Below are positions 1 to 8,852 of a stretch of DNA of 8,924 nt, one piece after another. The notes under the pieces were generated by a model. The model had not been told where the DNA came from. It did no database searches and saw only the letters and a list, made by a program, of their open reading frames with translations. The DNA comes from Chloroflexota bacterium (GTDB taxonomy: Bacteria > Chloroflexota > UBA4733), in the NCBI GenBank assembly GCA_025449435.1, contig JANWJO010000164.1, forward strand, positions 1-8,924. The letters are read 5' to 3'. Numbering within the stretch: position 1 is the first letter of the stretch; the number at the start of each line of letters is the position of its first letter. A program made the translations under genes and the position numbers.

Positions 1-17
1 GCCGCCGCGCCCTTCAT
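1..17 (-). CDS. possible start of sensor histidine kinase (partial)
   Basis: Only the first five or six codons would lie in the window (ATG AAG GGC GCG GCG). The ATG at 17-15 overlaps the response-regulator stop in an ATGA arrangement, the usual form of translational coupling between a response regulator and its kinase. No kinase domain is visible, so the product is inferred only from the position downstream of an OmpR-type regulator. The upstream gene would deliver ribosomes to this start. Confidence 0.3.
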
Positions 18-691
18 GCGGCCGGGGCGTACAGTTGGTAGCCGGCACCTCGAATGGTGCGGAACAAGCGCGGCTCCTGTTCGTCGTTGAGCTTGCGGCG
101 CAAGGTGCGGATGTAGACATCCACCACGTTGGACATGGCGGAGAAATCGTAATCCCACACGTGTTCGGCGATCTGGGAGCGGGAGAGCACGCGGTTAGGG
201 TTGCGCAGGAAGTATTCGAGCACGGCGTACTCTTTGCTGGCGAGATCGATGATGCGCTGGCCGCGGCGGACCTCGCGGGTGACCGGGTCGAGCGAGACGT
301 CGGCCACCTTGAGCACCGGCTCTTTCACCGTGGCGTCGCGGCGCAACAGCGCGCGCAGCCGGGCGAGCATTTCGCGGAAGGCGAAGGGCTTGGCCAGGTA
401 GTCGTCGGCGCCGCTATCCAGGCCAGCCACGCGGTCGTTAACGGTGTCGCGGGCGGTGAGCATCAGGATGGGGACGTGAATGTGCTTAGCCCGCAACTGG
501 CGGCACACCGAGTAGCCATCGAGCCGGGGGAGCATGACGTCGAGAACCATCACATCGTAAGGCTCGGTTTCGGCCAGCCGCAGGGCCTCGACGCCGTCGT
601 AGGCCACGTCGACGGCATAGCCTTCTTCTTGCAAGCCCTGGCGCAACACCATGGCTAAGCGGTGCTCATCTTCCACAACGAGTATTCTCAT
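14..691 (-). CDS. OmpR/PhoB-family response regulator
   Basis: This is a 225-residue two-component response regulator, the usual length for the OmpR/PhoB class. The receiver domain (about 1-118) has the acidic pair E7/D8, phospho-acceptor D51 in VLDVMLP, switch T79 in LMLTAR and K101 in the LAKPF motif. A winged-helix DNA-binding domain (about 128-225) follows, with the recognition-helix region SNVVDVYIRTLRRKL and the typical end RTIRGAGYQL. The start ATG at 691 directly opens the canonical MRILVVEDE, and an AGGCAGG-like ribosome site lies just upstream. An in-frame GTG at 736 would add 15 residues that are not family-like. Phosphorylation by a cognate kinase, probably the gene starting at 17, should make it bind DNA as a transcription factor. 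It diverges from the dedA-like gene, so it may control that gene or itself from the shared spacer. The signal sensed cannot be told from the sequence. Confidence 0.95.
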   Translation of the reverse strand: MRILVVEDEHRLAMVLRQGLQEEGYAVDVAYDGVEALRLAETEPYDVMVLDVMLPRLDGYSVCRQLRAKHIHVPILMLTARDTVNDRVAGLDSGADDYLAKPFAFREMLARLRALLRRDATVKEPVLKVADVSLDPVTREVRRGQRIIDLASKEYAVLEYFLRNPNRVLSRSQIAEHVWDYDFSAMSNVVDVYIRTLRRKLNDEQEPRLFRTIRGAGYQLYAPAA

Positions 692-723
692 GACCTGCCT
701 ACCCCTAGCTGACGCTCCCCAGT

Positions 724-751
724 GGTGCGCGGGCACGCCGCCGTGCCCACC
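724..751. other. hairpin in the leader of the response-regulator gene
   Basis: A perfect 7-bp inverted repeat, GGGCACG (731-737) and CGTGCCC (742-748), surrounds a 4-nt CCGC loop. A flanking GGTG/CACC pair can extend it across a small bulge. It lies 33-60 bp upstream of the response-regulator ATG and would be in its 5' leader if transcription starts further out. The function is unknown, and a GC-rich palindrome of this size can occur by chance. Confidence 0.35.
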
Positions 752-870
752 GGGCGAAAGCTACCCGTAATCCATGAACCACACATTAATTTACCGTCCG
801 GCGCGGGTGAGTGCGACGCGCGGATGCCGTGACATTCACCGCCCGCTCATTCCGGCAGGGTAGCGTCAGG

Positions 871-900
871 AGTCACGCCACCATTGCACTGGCGGTGACT
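871..900. promoter_or_regulatory. inverted repeat immediately upstream of the dedA-like gene
   Basis: AGTCACGCCA (871-880) pairs with TGGCGGTGACT (890-900) over 10 bp with a single bulged G, around a 9-nt loop. It ends 2 nt before the GAGGGG ribosome-binding site (902-907) of the dedA-like gene. It could be an RNA structure in the leader that affects translation, or a dyad operator in the spacer shared with the response regulator. The spacer 692-917 has one AT-rich patch (783-793) where a promoter could lie, but I could not fix convincing -35/-10 pairs on either strand. Confidence 0.4.
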
Positions 901-917
901 TGAGGGGTTGCTATCCA

Positions 918-1712
918 ATGGTCGAGCCACGCGAGCTCGCGACATCGTTGCGGCCAGCCGCACACTGGCCGGTTGCTACTGGTTTACTCGTAGCGCTAGA
1001 GCGCGTCAGCGGGCTGTGGGGCGGGGTGCGCAGGCGCCTGCTGCTGGCTGCACTGGCGGTGGCCGTGGTGCTGACAGCGCTGGCGCTGGCCCTGTACGAG
1101 GGCGACGTACCGGAGCTGGCCGGCGATATGGTGGAGGCGCTGCCCAAGCTGAGCCCCCTGGCGCCGTTCTTCTTGCTGTTTATCGAAGAAGCGGGCGTGC
1201 CCATCTTGATGCCGGGCGATGTGCTGATCATGTACGTGGCGCACCACCTGCCCGACTCGGCGGGGTGGTGGGCGGCTGCCTGGGTGGGGTTTACGCTGTG
1301 CTCGACGGCCGGGGCGAGTGTGCTGTATTTCATCGCGCGGCGGTGGGGGCGACCATTGGTAGCTGGCCCGCTGGGCAAGGTGTTGCACCTGACGCCCGAA
1401 CGGCTGGCGCGGGCGGAGCAGTGGTTCGTGCGTTGGGGGCCGTGGACCGTGGTGTTCGGCCGGCACATCTTTGGCTTTCGGGTGCCGGTGACGGTGGCGG
1501 CGGGCTTGTTTGGCGTGCGTTTCGAGGTGTTTGTGGCCAGCGTGGCGGCATCGGCGGTGGTGTGGGTGGGCTTCTTCTTACTGGTGGGCGCGACGCTTGG
1601 CGAGCCGGTGGCACGCTTTTTGGAGGCGCATCGCGGGCTCACGGTAGCGCTGCCGCTGGCAATGGTGGTGGTCGTAGTGATGGTAGTCGGGCGGCGGTTG
1701 GTGTGGAGGTAG
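918..1712 (+). CDS. DedA/VTT-domain family integral membrane protein
   Basis: This is a 264-residue polytopic inner-membrane protein of the DedA (SNARE-associated, VTT) family. Members have been linked to undecaprenyl-phosphate or phospholipid flipping and to proton-driven membrane homeostasis; the substrate here cannot be assigned. A long N-terminal part leads to a first helix (about 39-60). The family core follows: FFLLFIEEAGVPILMPGD (84-101), with the acidic pair after the re-entrant helix and the PG-D turn, then a helix at about 115-140. The second signature is VVFGRHIFGFRVPVTVAAGLFGV (178-200), with conserved arginines and the R-P/AG pattern. Two more helices end at LVWR. ATG 918 is preferred over TTG 900 because GAGGGG (902-907) sits 10 nt ahead of it and TTG 900 lies inside the upstream hairpin. 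The gene diverges from the response regulator and converges with the antiporter. Its stop codon falls within a repeat sequence. Confidence 0.88.
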   Translation: MVEPRELATSLRPAAHWPVATGLLVALERVSGLWGGVRRRLLLAALAVAVVLTALALALYEGDVPELAGDMVEALPKLSPLAPFFLLFIEEAGVPILMPGDVLIMYVAHHLPDSAGWWAAAWVGFTLCSTAGASVLYFIARRWGRPLVAGPLGKVLHLTPERLARAEQWFVRWGPWTVVFGRHIFGFRVPVTVAAGLFGVRFEVFVASVAASAVVWVGFFLLVGATLGEPVARFLEAHRGLTVALPLAMVVVVVMVVGRRLVWR

Positions 1713-1860
1713 TCGCACCCCACCCCCATCCGCACCGGGTGCTCGCCCAAAGGGCACCAGTCCGTCCCTTGGCAGGGGGACTGGCTGCCGGCAGTATGGG
1801 TGGCGAAGTTCCGTCGTGGACACTCCCCTCCCCGGACGGGGAGGGGCGGGGGGTGAGGTC
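1708..1860. repeat. composite palindromic repeat, copy 1 (dedA/antiporter gap)
   Basis: This element fills nearly all the gap between the two convergent genes. Left part: GGTAGTCGCACCCCA (1708-1722) is identical to 8720-8734 and contains the dedA TAG stop. Middle: a hairpin at 1757-1784 (CCAGTCC pairs with GGACTGG, inner CCC with GGG) carries CCCTTGGCAGGGGGA, shared with 5661-5676 apart from one G in the G run. Right: a perfect 9-bp stem, CCCCTCCCC (1825-1833) and GGGGAGGGG (1838-1846), runs into CGGGGGGTGAGGTC. The last 20 nt (1841-1860) are identical to 5737-5756. Module spacing (68 nt between the starts of the two hairpin modules) equals that of copy 2. No U-tract follows, so it is not a standard intrinsic terminator, though it may slow polymerase or protect 3' ends from both sides. 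Confidence 0.75.
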
Positions 1861-1871
1861 GGATCCGCGCG

Positions 1872-2942
1872 CTACGGGTGGAGGAAGAAGGCAGCGGCCA
1901 GGATGATGTAGACGGCGAGGAGTTGGGCGCCTTCCAGCCAGGTGCTTTCGCCGTCGAAGATAAGCAGGTTGACCAGGCCGACGGCCACGACGATGGCGGC
2001 CACCTCGAAACTGTTGAACAGCAGGTCGAGCGGGTGGCCGGTGACCAGGCCGTATAGCACGAGCAACGGCGCCACGAACAGCGCAATCTGGGTGGCGCTG
2101 CCTAGCGCAATGGCCAGCGACAGGTTGATGTGCTGATTCTTGGCCATGCTGACGGCGCTGGCGTGTTCGGCAGCGTTGCCGACCAGCGCGATGACGATGA
2201 CGCCGATGAACATCTCGGTCCAGCCCAAGGTCTTGGTGACGCCGGTGACGCCTGCGACTAGCCACTCGGAGAGCACGGCCACGACGACGGTGGCGGCCAC
2301 GAGCACGACCATGGCGAGCCACATGGGCCAGTGGATCTGGACGGCAGGTGTTTCGGTGTGGGCAATGGGTGTGGCGTGGGTGCGCAGCGTGAAGATGAGC
2401 CCGGCTGCGTAGGAGGCCAGCAGCACCAGCGCGGTAACCACGCTGAACACCAGGATGACCGTGGTCGACACCGGCGCGGTGGCGGCAAGCACGGCAGGGA
2501 TGAGCATCGCCCCAGCGGCGAGCACGAGCTGGGCGCCCGCTGCGCCAGCGAGGATGCGGTTGAAGTGCTGGCTTTGCCGGCCGATACCACCAACCAGGAA
2601 GGCTGTGCCCAGCACCGCTAGCGCGTTGCCAAGTATGGAACCCACCAGGGAGGCTTTGACCACCTCGTACAAGCCGGCGTTGAGCGCGACGCCAGCGATG
2701 ATGAGTTCGGCAGCGTTGCCGAACGTGGCGTTGAGCAGCCCACCCAGCGCCACGCCGAGGCGGCTAGCGAGCGACTCGGTGGCTTCGGAGATGAAGCGGG
2801 CCAGCGGGATGATGGCAGCCGCGCTGGTAAAGAAGATCCACACCGGGCCGAGGTCGAGTTGTACGGCGAGCACGAGCAGGGGTATGCCGGCGAGCAGCAC
2901 ATTGAGCGGGTGGATGAGTAGGGGCTTGAGTATGGCTGCCAT
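1872..2942 (-). CDS. calcium/cation:proton antiporter, CaCA superfamily (CAX/ChaA type)
   Basis: This is a 356-residue inner-membrane antiporter with about 11 hydrophobic helices, the normal length of bacterial CAX proteins. Members exchange Ca2+ (some Na+ or K+) for H+ and export the cation. The two inverted alpha-repeat signatures are both present: NATFGNAAELI (71-81, ion-binding E79) and ALVGNAAEHASA (252-263, E259). Each is followed by its partner helix, with GSILGNAL at 101-108 and GSATQIALFV at 281-290. A polar loop at about 187-205 separates the two halves. The ATG at 2942 is the first in frame; the ribosome site is weak (AAGAAA-like). It converges with the dedA-like gene across repeat copy 1 and diverges from the methylase. 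Cation specificity cannot be read from the sequence. It is complete, with no missing core residue. Confidence 0.93.
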   Translation of the reverse strand: MAAILKPLLIHPLNVLLAGIPLLVLAVQLDLGPVWIFFTSAAAIIPLARFISEATESLASRLGVALGGLLNATFGNAAELIIAGVALNAGLYEVVKASLVGSILGNALAVLGTAFLVGGIGRQSQHFNRILAGAAGAQLVLAAGAMLIPAVLAATAPVSTTVILVFSVVTALVLLASYAAGLIFTLRTHATPIAHTETPAVQIHWPMWLAMVVLVAATVVVAVLSEWLVAGVTGVTKTLGWTEMFIGVIVIALVGNAAEHASAVSMAKNQHINLSLAIALGSATQIALFVAPLLVLYGLVTGHPLDLLFNSFEVAAIVVAVGLVNLLIFDGESTWLEGAQLLAVYIILAAAFFLHP

Positions 2943-3017
2943 GCGGCTATTTCTTGCTGTGTGGCGCGTGCCGACCCCCCAGGCGACTCACGGTATCACA
3001 CCAGCGGTGAGAAGAGG

Positions 3018-3092
3018 ATGAACGACCCTACGGACCTCCCCCCAGCGCCGGGTCGTGCCACTACGGCGCGGGGTACTATGGCGCGTGATTAA
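3018..3092 (+). CDS. possible 24-codon leader ORF before the methylase
   Basis: ATG 3018 opens 24 codons (beginning MNDPTDLPPAPGR) and ends at TAA 3090-3092, which lies inside the first codons of the methylase and overlaps its GTG start (3085) by 8 nt. A GGTGA sequence (3006-3010), matching the 3' half of the consensus ribosome site, is 7 nt upstream, with GAAGAGG directly against the ATG. The methylase start itself lacks a good ribosome site, so termination and restart from this ORF would explain its translation. The peptide resembles nothing I recognise. It may equally be a chance short ORF. Confidence 0.25.
   Translation: MNDPTDLPPAPGRATTARGTMARD
3074..3079 (+). promoter_or_regulatory. 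weak candidate -10 element before the methylase start
   Basis: TACTAT lies 6 nt ahead of GTG 3085. As a -10 hexamer it would place transcription start at or next to the start codon and give a leaderless mRNA. No acceptable -35 is seen 16-18 nt upstream. This explanation competes with the leader-ORF model, which needs transcription to begin before 3006. Confidence 0.18.
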
Positions 3093-4140
3093 GTATTTGG
3101 GGTCGAAGCGCCTGCTGATTCCCCATATCTCCGCGATCGTCGAGGCGATCGGCAGCATCCGGCGGGTGTGCGACCTGTTTGCAGGTACAACGCGGGTGGG
3201 GCAAGCACTCACGGCGCGCGGTTACGACGTGGTGAGCAACGACCTGGCCACCTATAGCGAAGTGTTTGGCCGGACGTTCATCGAGACCGACGCGCGCACG
3301 ATCAACCACGAGCGGCTGGTAGGGCTGCTGGCGGAGTTGCAAGCGCTGCCGCCCCAGCCCGGCTATATCACCCGCACCTTCTGCGAGGCGGCGCGCTACT
3401 TTCAGCCCCACAACGGCGCCGCCATCGATGCGATCCGCGCCGGCATCGACACTCTTGCCCCAGCGGAGCCGGAGCGCTCCATCGCACTCACCAGCCTGCT
3501 GCTGGCGGCCGACCGCGTGGACTCGACCACTGGGTTGCAGATGGCCTACCTCAAGGCGTGGGCGCCGCGGTCGTTCCAGCGCCTGGAGCTGCGCATGCCC
3601 GCCCTGCTCCCAGGCCCTGGCCAGGTGCTGCGCCAGGATGCCAATACGCTGGCGCGCGACCTCGATGGCATCGACCTGGTGTACATCGATCCGCCCTACA
3701 ACCAGCATTCCTACTTTGCCAACTACCACGTGTGGGAGACGCTGGTCCGCAACGACAGCCCGGCCACCTACGGTGTAGCCCAGAAGCGGCTGGACTGCCA
3801 GACGGTGAAAAGCTCGTATAACCTGACGTGGGCGATCACACCGGCACTGCTAGAGCTGCTGGCGGCAGTGCGGGCGCCCTACTTGCTGGTGTCGTTCAAC
3901 GACGAGGGCCGCGTGGCCCCGGCCACGATCGAGCGAGCGCTGGCGGAGCGCGGCTATGTGGCGTCGGCGCGGGTGGGTTACAAACGGTATGTGGGCGCGC
4001 AGATCGGCATCTTCAACCCGAGTGGGCAGCCGGTGGGGCAGGTGTCGCACCTGCGTAACCATGAGCACTTGTTTTTGGTGGGGCCGTCACGGCAGGTGGT
4101 GGAAGCGGCGATGCGGATGGTGCCAGCAGTGGGCTCGTGA
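3085..4140 (+). CDS. orphan D12-class DNA adenine N6-methyltransferase
   Basis: The 351-residue product should transfer a methyl group from S-adenosylmethionine to N6 of adenine in a specific DNA site (MethyltransfD12 family, alpha class order). The N-terminal KYLGSKR (3-9) and cofactor-binding motif I, DLFAGTTRVG (30-39), come first. A variable target-recognition region (about 90-180) follows, then catalytic motif IV DPPY (202-205) in DPPYNQHSYFANYHVWETL, and VSFNDEG (269-275) as a later core motif. This subgroup commonly starts with MIKYLGSKR, so I chose GTG 3085. An in-frame GTG at 3055 would add 10 residues and has no ribosome site. No restriction endonuclease is beside it, so it is probably a solitary methylase used in gene regulation, replication or repair marking, or phage protection. 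The recognition sequence cannot be predicted. Its last 128 bp overlap the convergent acyltransferase gene. Confidence 0.9.
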   Translation: MIKYLGSKRLLIPHISAIVEAIGSIRRVCDLFAGTTRVGQALTARGYDVVSNDLATYSEVFGRTFIETDARTINHERLVGLLAELQALPPQPGYITRTFCEAARYFQPHNGAAIDAIRAGIDTLAPAEPERSIALTSLLLAADRVDSTTGLQMAYLKAWAPRSFQRLELRMPALLPGPGQVLRQDANTLARDLDGIDLVYIDPPYNQHSYFANYHVWETLVRNDSPATYGVAQKRLDCQTVKSSYNLTWAITPALLELLAAVRAPYLLVSFNDEGRVAPATIERALAERGYVASARVGYKRYVGAQIGIFNPSGQPVGQVSHLRNHEHLFLVGPSRQVVEAAMRMVPAVGS

Positions 4141-5428
4141 CGGCAGCGCTACTGGGCCCCCGCCGGGAGACGAATGGCCGCTCGACCACAAAGTGCAACG
4201 CCCAGGCTAGCGCCAGAACGACGGCGAGCTCAGCGAGCATGAGCCAGGGAGCAAACGGCATGGCGGTGTGGCCTGCCAGCCACAGCGCTGCAATGAAGAG
4301 CAGGACCGGATGGTTCGTGACATACAGCGTATACGACATGCTACCCAAGCTCGACAGGGCGCTCAGGATACGCCGTAGGATGCGCAGCGTGGCGGGCCGG
4401 TGAGGACTCGCCGCCAGCCAGCCAAACATGCCAACCAGTGTCGTGGCCCACAAGAACTCAGACTTGCCCACCGAGGACGCGCCAGGGGTGAAGATGTTCA
4501 GGGCGGCAAACGCTGCGCAGAACGCCACGGCTGAGGCGATGGCTGCCCACTGCCAGCGCGCTGGCGCCACGTGGATGCGGCCGGCGCGGCAATCCGCGAT
4601 GAAGGCGCCCGCCACCCACAGAGTCCAGTATGGCAGCAGAGCGAGCAACCCACCACTGGCAGCGACGCCAAACGACTCTCGGGGACCCAGCGCGTTGATG
4701 CCACCGCCCAGGCCGATGACCGCCGCTGCGGCCACGCCGAGGAAGAAGAACAATTCCAGGCAGCGCAACGGTCCGAAGCGTCGGGTTGCGAACAGCACCG
4801 CCGGGTAGGCAGCGTAGAAGAAGCCCTCGTAGGCGAGGGACCATAGCGGACCGGTTGAGCCATACAGGGGGGTGATGAACCCTTGGAGGAAGAACAGTGA
4901 CCCGACGAAGGCCAGGAGTGTGTCGGGGTGAGCGATGTTGTTGAGTCCCAAGAATTGGGGTGGCAGCGTGTTGTGATAGAGCGCTGGCGTGATGTGTGTG
5001 CCCAGGGCGTCGAGCACCACTGCCAGCACCAATGACGCCAGGAGCGGCGGGTACAGCCGGCGCATCCGATGGAAGGCGAAGGTGGGCCAGGCGATAACCG
5101 GCGATTGACCGGAGGCAATCCGCTGTGCCTGGCGGTAGTGGATGGCATAGCCACTGAGCACGAAAAAGACGAGCACAGCCACCTGGCCGAACTCCGTGAT
5201 GAGCCCCAGGCGCATGGCCAGCGCTGCCCAGCCGGTGAGACTGGCCACCCCAGCATCGCCGTAGTCGGCTAACCCCAGGTGGTGGACGTGACCCAAGACC
5301 ACATAGAGGGCGGCGGCGCCGCGTACGCCATCGAGCAGGCGGGAGGGCACGAGCGCGGAAACGGTACTGTGGTCGACCGGCTCCAGTTGCTGGGCACGTG
5401 CAACAGCAGGCGCGTGTTGCAGCACCAC
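4013..5428 (-). CDS. acyltransferase 3 family membrane protein (O-acyltransferase)
   Basis: This is a 471-residue integral membrane acyltransferase (PF01757 type) with about ten hydrophobic helices. Family members move acyl groups, often acetyl, to sugars of the cell surface or to secreted products; the acceptor here is unknown. Visible marks are the N-terminal LLDGVRGAAALYVVLGH with the R-X10-H signature (R36, H47), FFVLSGYAI (88-96), RRLYPPLL (123-130), GPLWSLAYEGFF (193-204), LGSMSYTLYVTNHPV (361-375), and ERPF (416-419) where the family domain normally ends. GTG 5428 is supported by GAGGGAA at 5442-5436, 7 nt upstream. The start leaves a 30-residue N-terminal lead before the domain. After ERPF come 52 extra residues rich in Pro, Ala and Ser, coded mostly opposite the end of the methylase gene; this tail is unlikely to be part of the enzyme. 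The spacer upstream is divergent from the 5836 gene and full of hairpins. Confidence 0.9.
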   Translation of the reverse strand: MVLQHAPAVARAQQLEPVDHSTVSALVPSRLLDGVRGAAALYVVLGHVHHLGLADYGDAGVASLTGWAALAMRLGLITEFGQVAVLVFFVLSGYAIHYRQAQRIASGQSPVIAWPTFAFHRMRRLYPPLLASLVLAVVLDALGTHITPALYHNTLPPQFLGLNNIAHPDTLLAFVGSLFFLQGFITPLYGSTGPLWSLAYEGFFYAAYPAVLFATRRFGPLRCLELFFFLGVAAAAVIGLGGGINALGPRESFGVAASGGLLALLPYWTLWVAGAFIADCRAGRIHVAPARWQWAAIASAVAFCAAFAALNIFTPGASSVGKSEFLWATTLVGMFGWLAASPHRPATLRILRRILSALSSLGSMSYTLYVTNHPVLLFIAALWLAGHTAMPFAPWLMLAELAVVLALAWALHFVVERPFVSRRGPSSAAVTSPLLAPSASPLPPPAVTAPPKTSAHGYAGATPAPPAAHSG

Positions 5429-5498
5429 GTCCCTGTTCCCTCACCAAGGCAGCCATCCCCAGTTGAACATAGGGCGGTGGGCTGGGAGACGCAGGTTG

Positions 5499-5540
5499 AC
5501 CCCCCTGTTGTCCCCCCCAAGGGGGAGATAACAGGGGGGT
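5499..5540. repeat. long palindrome, repeat-family module
   Basis: ACCCCCCTGTT (5499-5509) is perfectly matched by AACAGGGGGGT (5530-5540), and an inner CCCCC/GGGGG stem closes a 4-nt loop. The flank ACAGGGGGGTATGAC (5531-5545) closely matches ACAGGGGGGTCGTGAC (8838-8853), so this is the same module as in copy 3. It lies in the 407-bp gene-free spacer 5429-5835. I see no ORF of known type there and no U-tract after the stem. Confidence 0.65.
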
Positions 5541-5542
5541 AT

Positions 5543-5574
5543 GACAAGCAGACGGCAAACTTGTCGTGCCGTCT
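5543..5574. other. hairpin with a loop that can also pair upstream
   Basis: AGACGGCA (5550-5557) pairs perfectly with TGCCGTCT (5567-5574) around a 9-nt loop. The loop contains CTTGTC (5560-5565), which is complementary to GACAAG (5543-5548) just before the stem. The two pairings could coexist as a pseudoknot or compete. The function is unknown and it may be only a decayed part of the repeat array. Confidence 0.4.
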
Positions 5575-5585
5575 CCTCTGGTCGC

Positions 5586-5615
5586 CAGCGCCCGACCGTG
5601 AACGGTCGGGCGCTG
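5586..5615. repeat. perfect 13-bp GC-rich hairpin
   Basis: CAGCGCCCGACCG (5586-5598) and CGGTCGGGCGCTG (5603-5615) form an uninterrupted 13-bp stem with a TGAA loop, the strongest single hairpin in the window. It stands between two divergent promoter regions rather than at a gene end, and no T-run follows on either strand. A simple terminator role is therefore unlikely. It could be a repeat unit, a protein-binding dyad or a leader structure of the acyltransferase transcript. Confidence 0.55.
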
Positions 5616-5647
5616 CACCGGGACCTATTACTGTCCCCTTGCTGTAC

Positions 5648-5756
5648 TCCCCCAGTCAGCCCCTTGGCAGGGGGGACGTTGCGCCGGCAGGAAAGCGCCC
5701 ACCATCCGCCGGCTCGGATCCCCTCTCCGTGACGGAGAGGGGCGGGGGGTGAGGTC
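5648..5756. repeat. composite palindromic repeat, copy 2
   Basis: This copy has the same module order as copy 1. CCAGTC starts at 5652 and leads to CCCTTGGCAGGGGGG. GCCGGCAG (5683-5690) follows. A perfect 10-bp stem, CCCCTCTCCG (5720-5729) and CGGAGAGGGG (5733-5742), has a TGA loop, and CGGGGGGTGAGGTC completes the unit. The distance from the first module to the stem is 68 nt in both copies. The stretch 5670-5687 is the exact reverse complement of 8805-8822. The stem arm differs from copy 1 by a compensated change (CCCCTCTCC versus CCCCTCCCC, matched in the other arm), which suggests that the fold is maintained. Confidence 0.75.
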
Positions 5757-5804
5757 CGTAGGTCCGCCCCACCCGTCCGGGAGGATGCCTACAAGCGCAC
5801 TTCG

Positions 5805-5813
5805 TGGTAAAAT
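5805..5813 (+). promoter_or_regulatory. extended -10 promoter of the membrane-protein/gyrB unit
   Basis: TGG-TAAAAT is an extended -10 (TGn followed by a hexamer one base from TATAAT) in an otherwise very GC-rich region. It lies 22 nt before TTG 5836, placing transcription start near 5820 and leaving a short leader with the AGGGGA ribosome site. The -35 position (5784-5790) does not match TTGACA, which extended -10 promoters can tolerate. It would drive both the 5836 gene and gyrB. Confidence 0.45.
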
Positions 5814-5835
5814 ATCCTGTTAGGGGAAGCCGCGT

Positions 5836-8719
<2,884 letters not shown>

Positions 8720-8852
8720 GGTAGTCGCACCCCATCCCCTCGCCCTTCCCCAGTCCCGGGGGAAGGGTGCAGGAACAACGGACCAGCGGGTTAGCACAAC
8801 GCTTCCGGCGCAACGTCCCCCCCGCCAGGGGGGGAGGACAGGGGGGTCGTGA
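8720..8852. repeat. composite palindromic repeat, copy 3 (inverted)
   Basis: This copy is read on the minus strand. The tract-rich module near 8813-8852 is followed by the 18 nt 8822-8805 (same as 5670-5687), then a 37-nt link. A perfect 9-bp stem comes next, CCCTTCCCC (8743-8751) with GGGGAAGGG (8759-8767), and a G-rich tail ends in TGGGGTGCGACTACC (8734-8720). This is the same order as copies 1 and 2 in the opposite direction. 8720-8734 equals 1708-1722. The element starts directly after the gyrB stop. The 8743-8767 hairpin could end or stabilise the gyrB mRNA, but no T-run follows it. Confidence 0.7.

Noticed and set aside
692..917. Specific -35/-10 promoters and response-regulator direct repeats in the divergent spacer
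   Set aside because: Hexamers such as TAAATT (minus, 793-788) have no partner at 16-18 bp, and no convincing pair of half-sites spaced by about 10-11 bp was found.
908..2086. Long open frames on both strands across dedA and into the antiporter (332 and 391 codons)
   Set aside because: They cross the convergent gene boundary and the repeat. Their compositions are low in complexity (Gly/Arg or Pro/Ser/Thr), whereas the dedA and antiporter frames carry family motifs.
2943..3017. CTCAC/GTGAG inverted repeat (2988-3010) as an operator
   Set aside because: Only five or six base pairs over a 13-15-nt loop; too weak to separate from chance.
4458..5618. 386-codon minus-strand frame overlapping the acyltransferase and the upstream spacer
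   Set aside because: It is out of frame with the acyltransferase motifs, Arg/Pro/His-rich, with no domain; it is a shadow frame that also runs through the hairpin array.
5499..5756. CRISPR array or tandem repeats
   Set aside because: Unit lengths and spacings are not regular, units are self-complementary and differ from each other, and no cas gene is nearby.
8743..8767. Intrinsic terminator of gyrB
   Set aside because: A perfect 9-bp stem is present, but no T-run follows on the plus strand. It is better described as a module of the repeat; a terminator role remains unproven.
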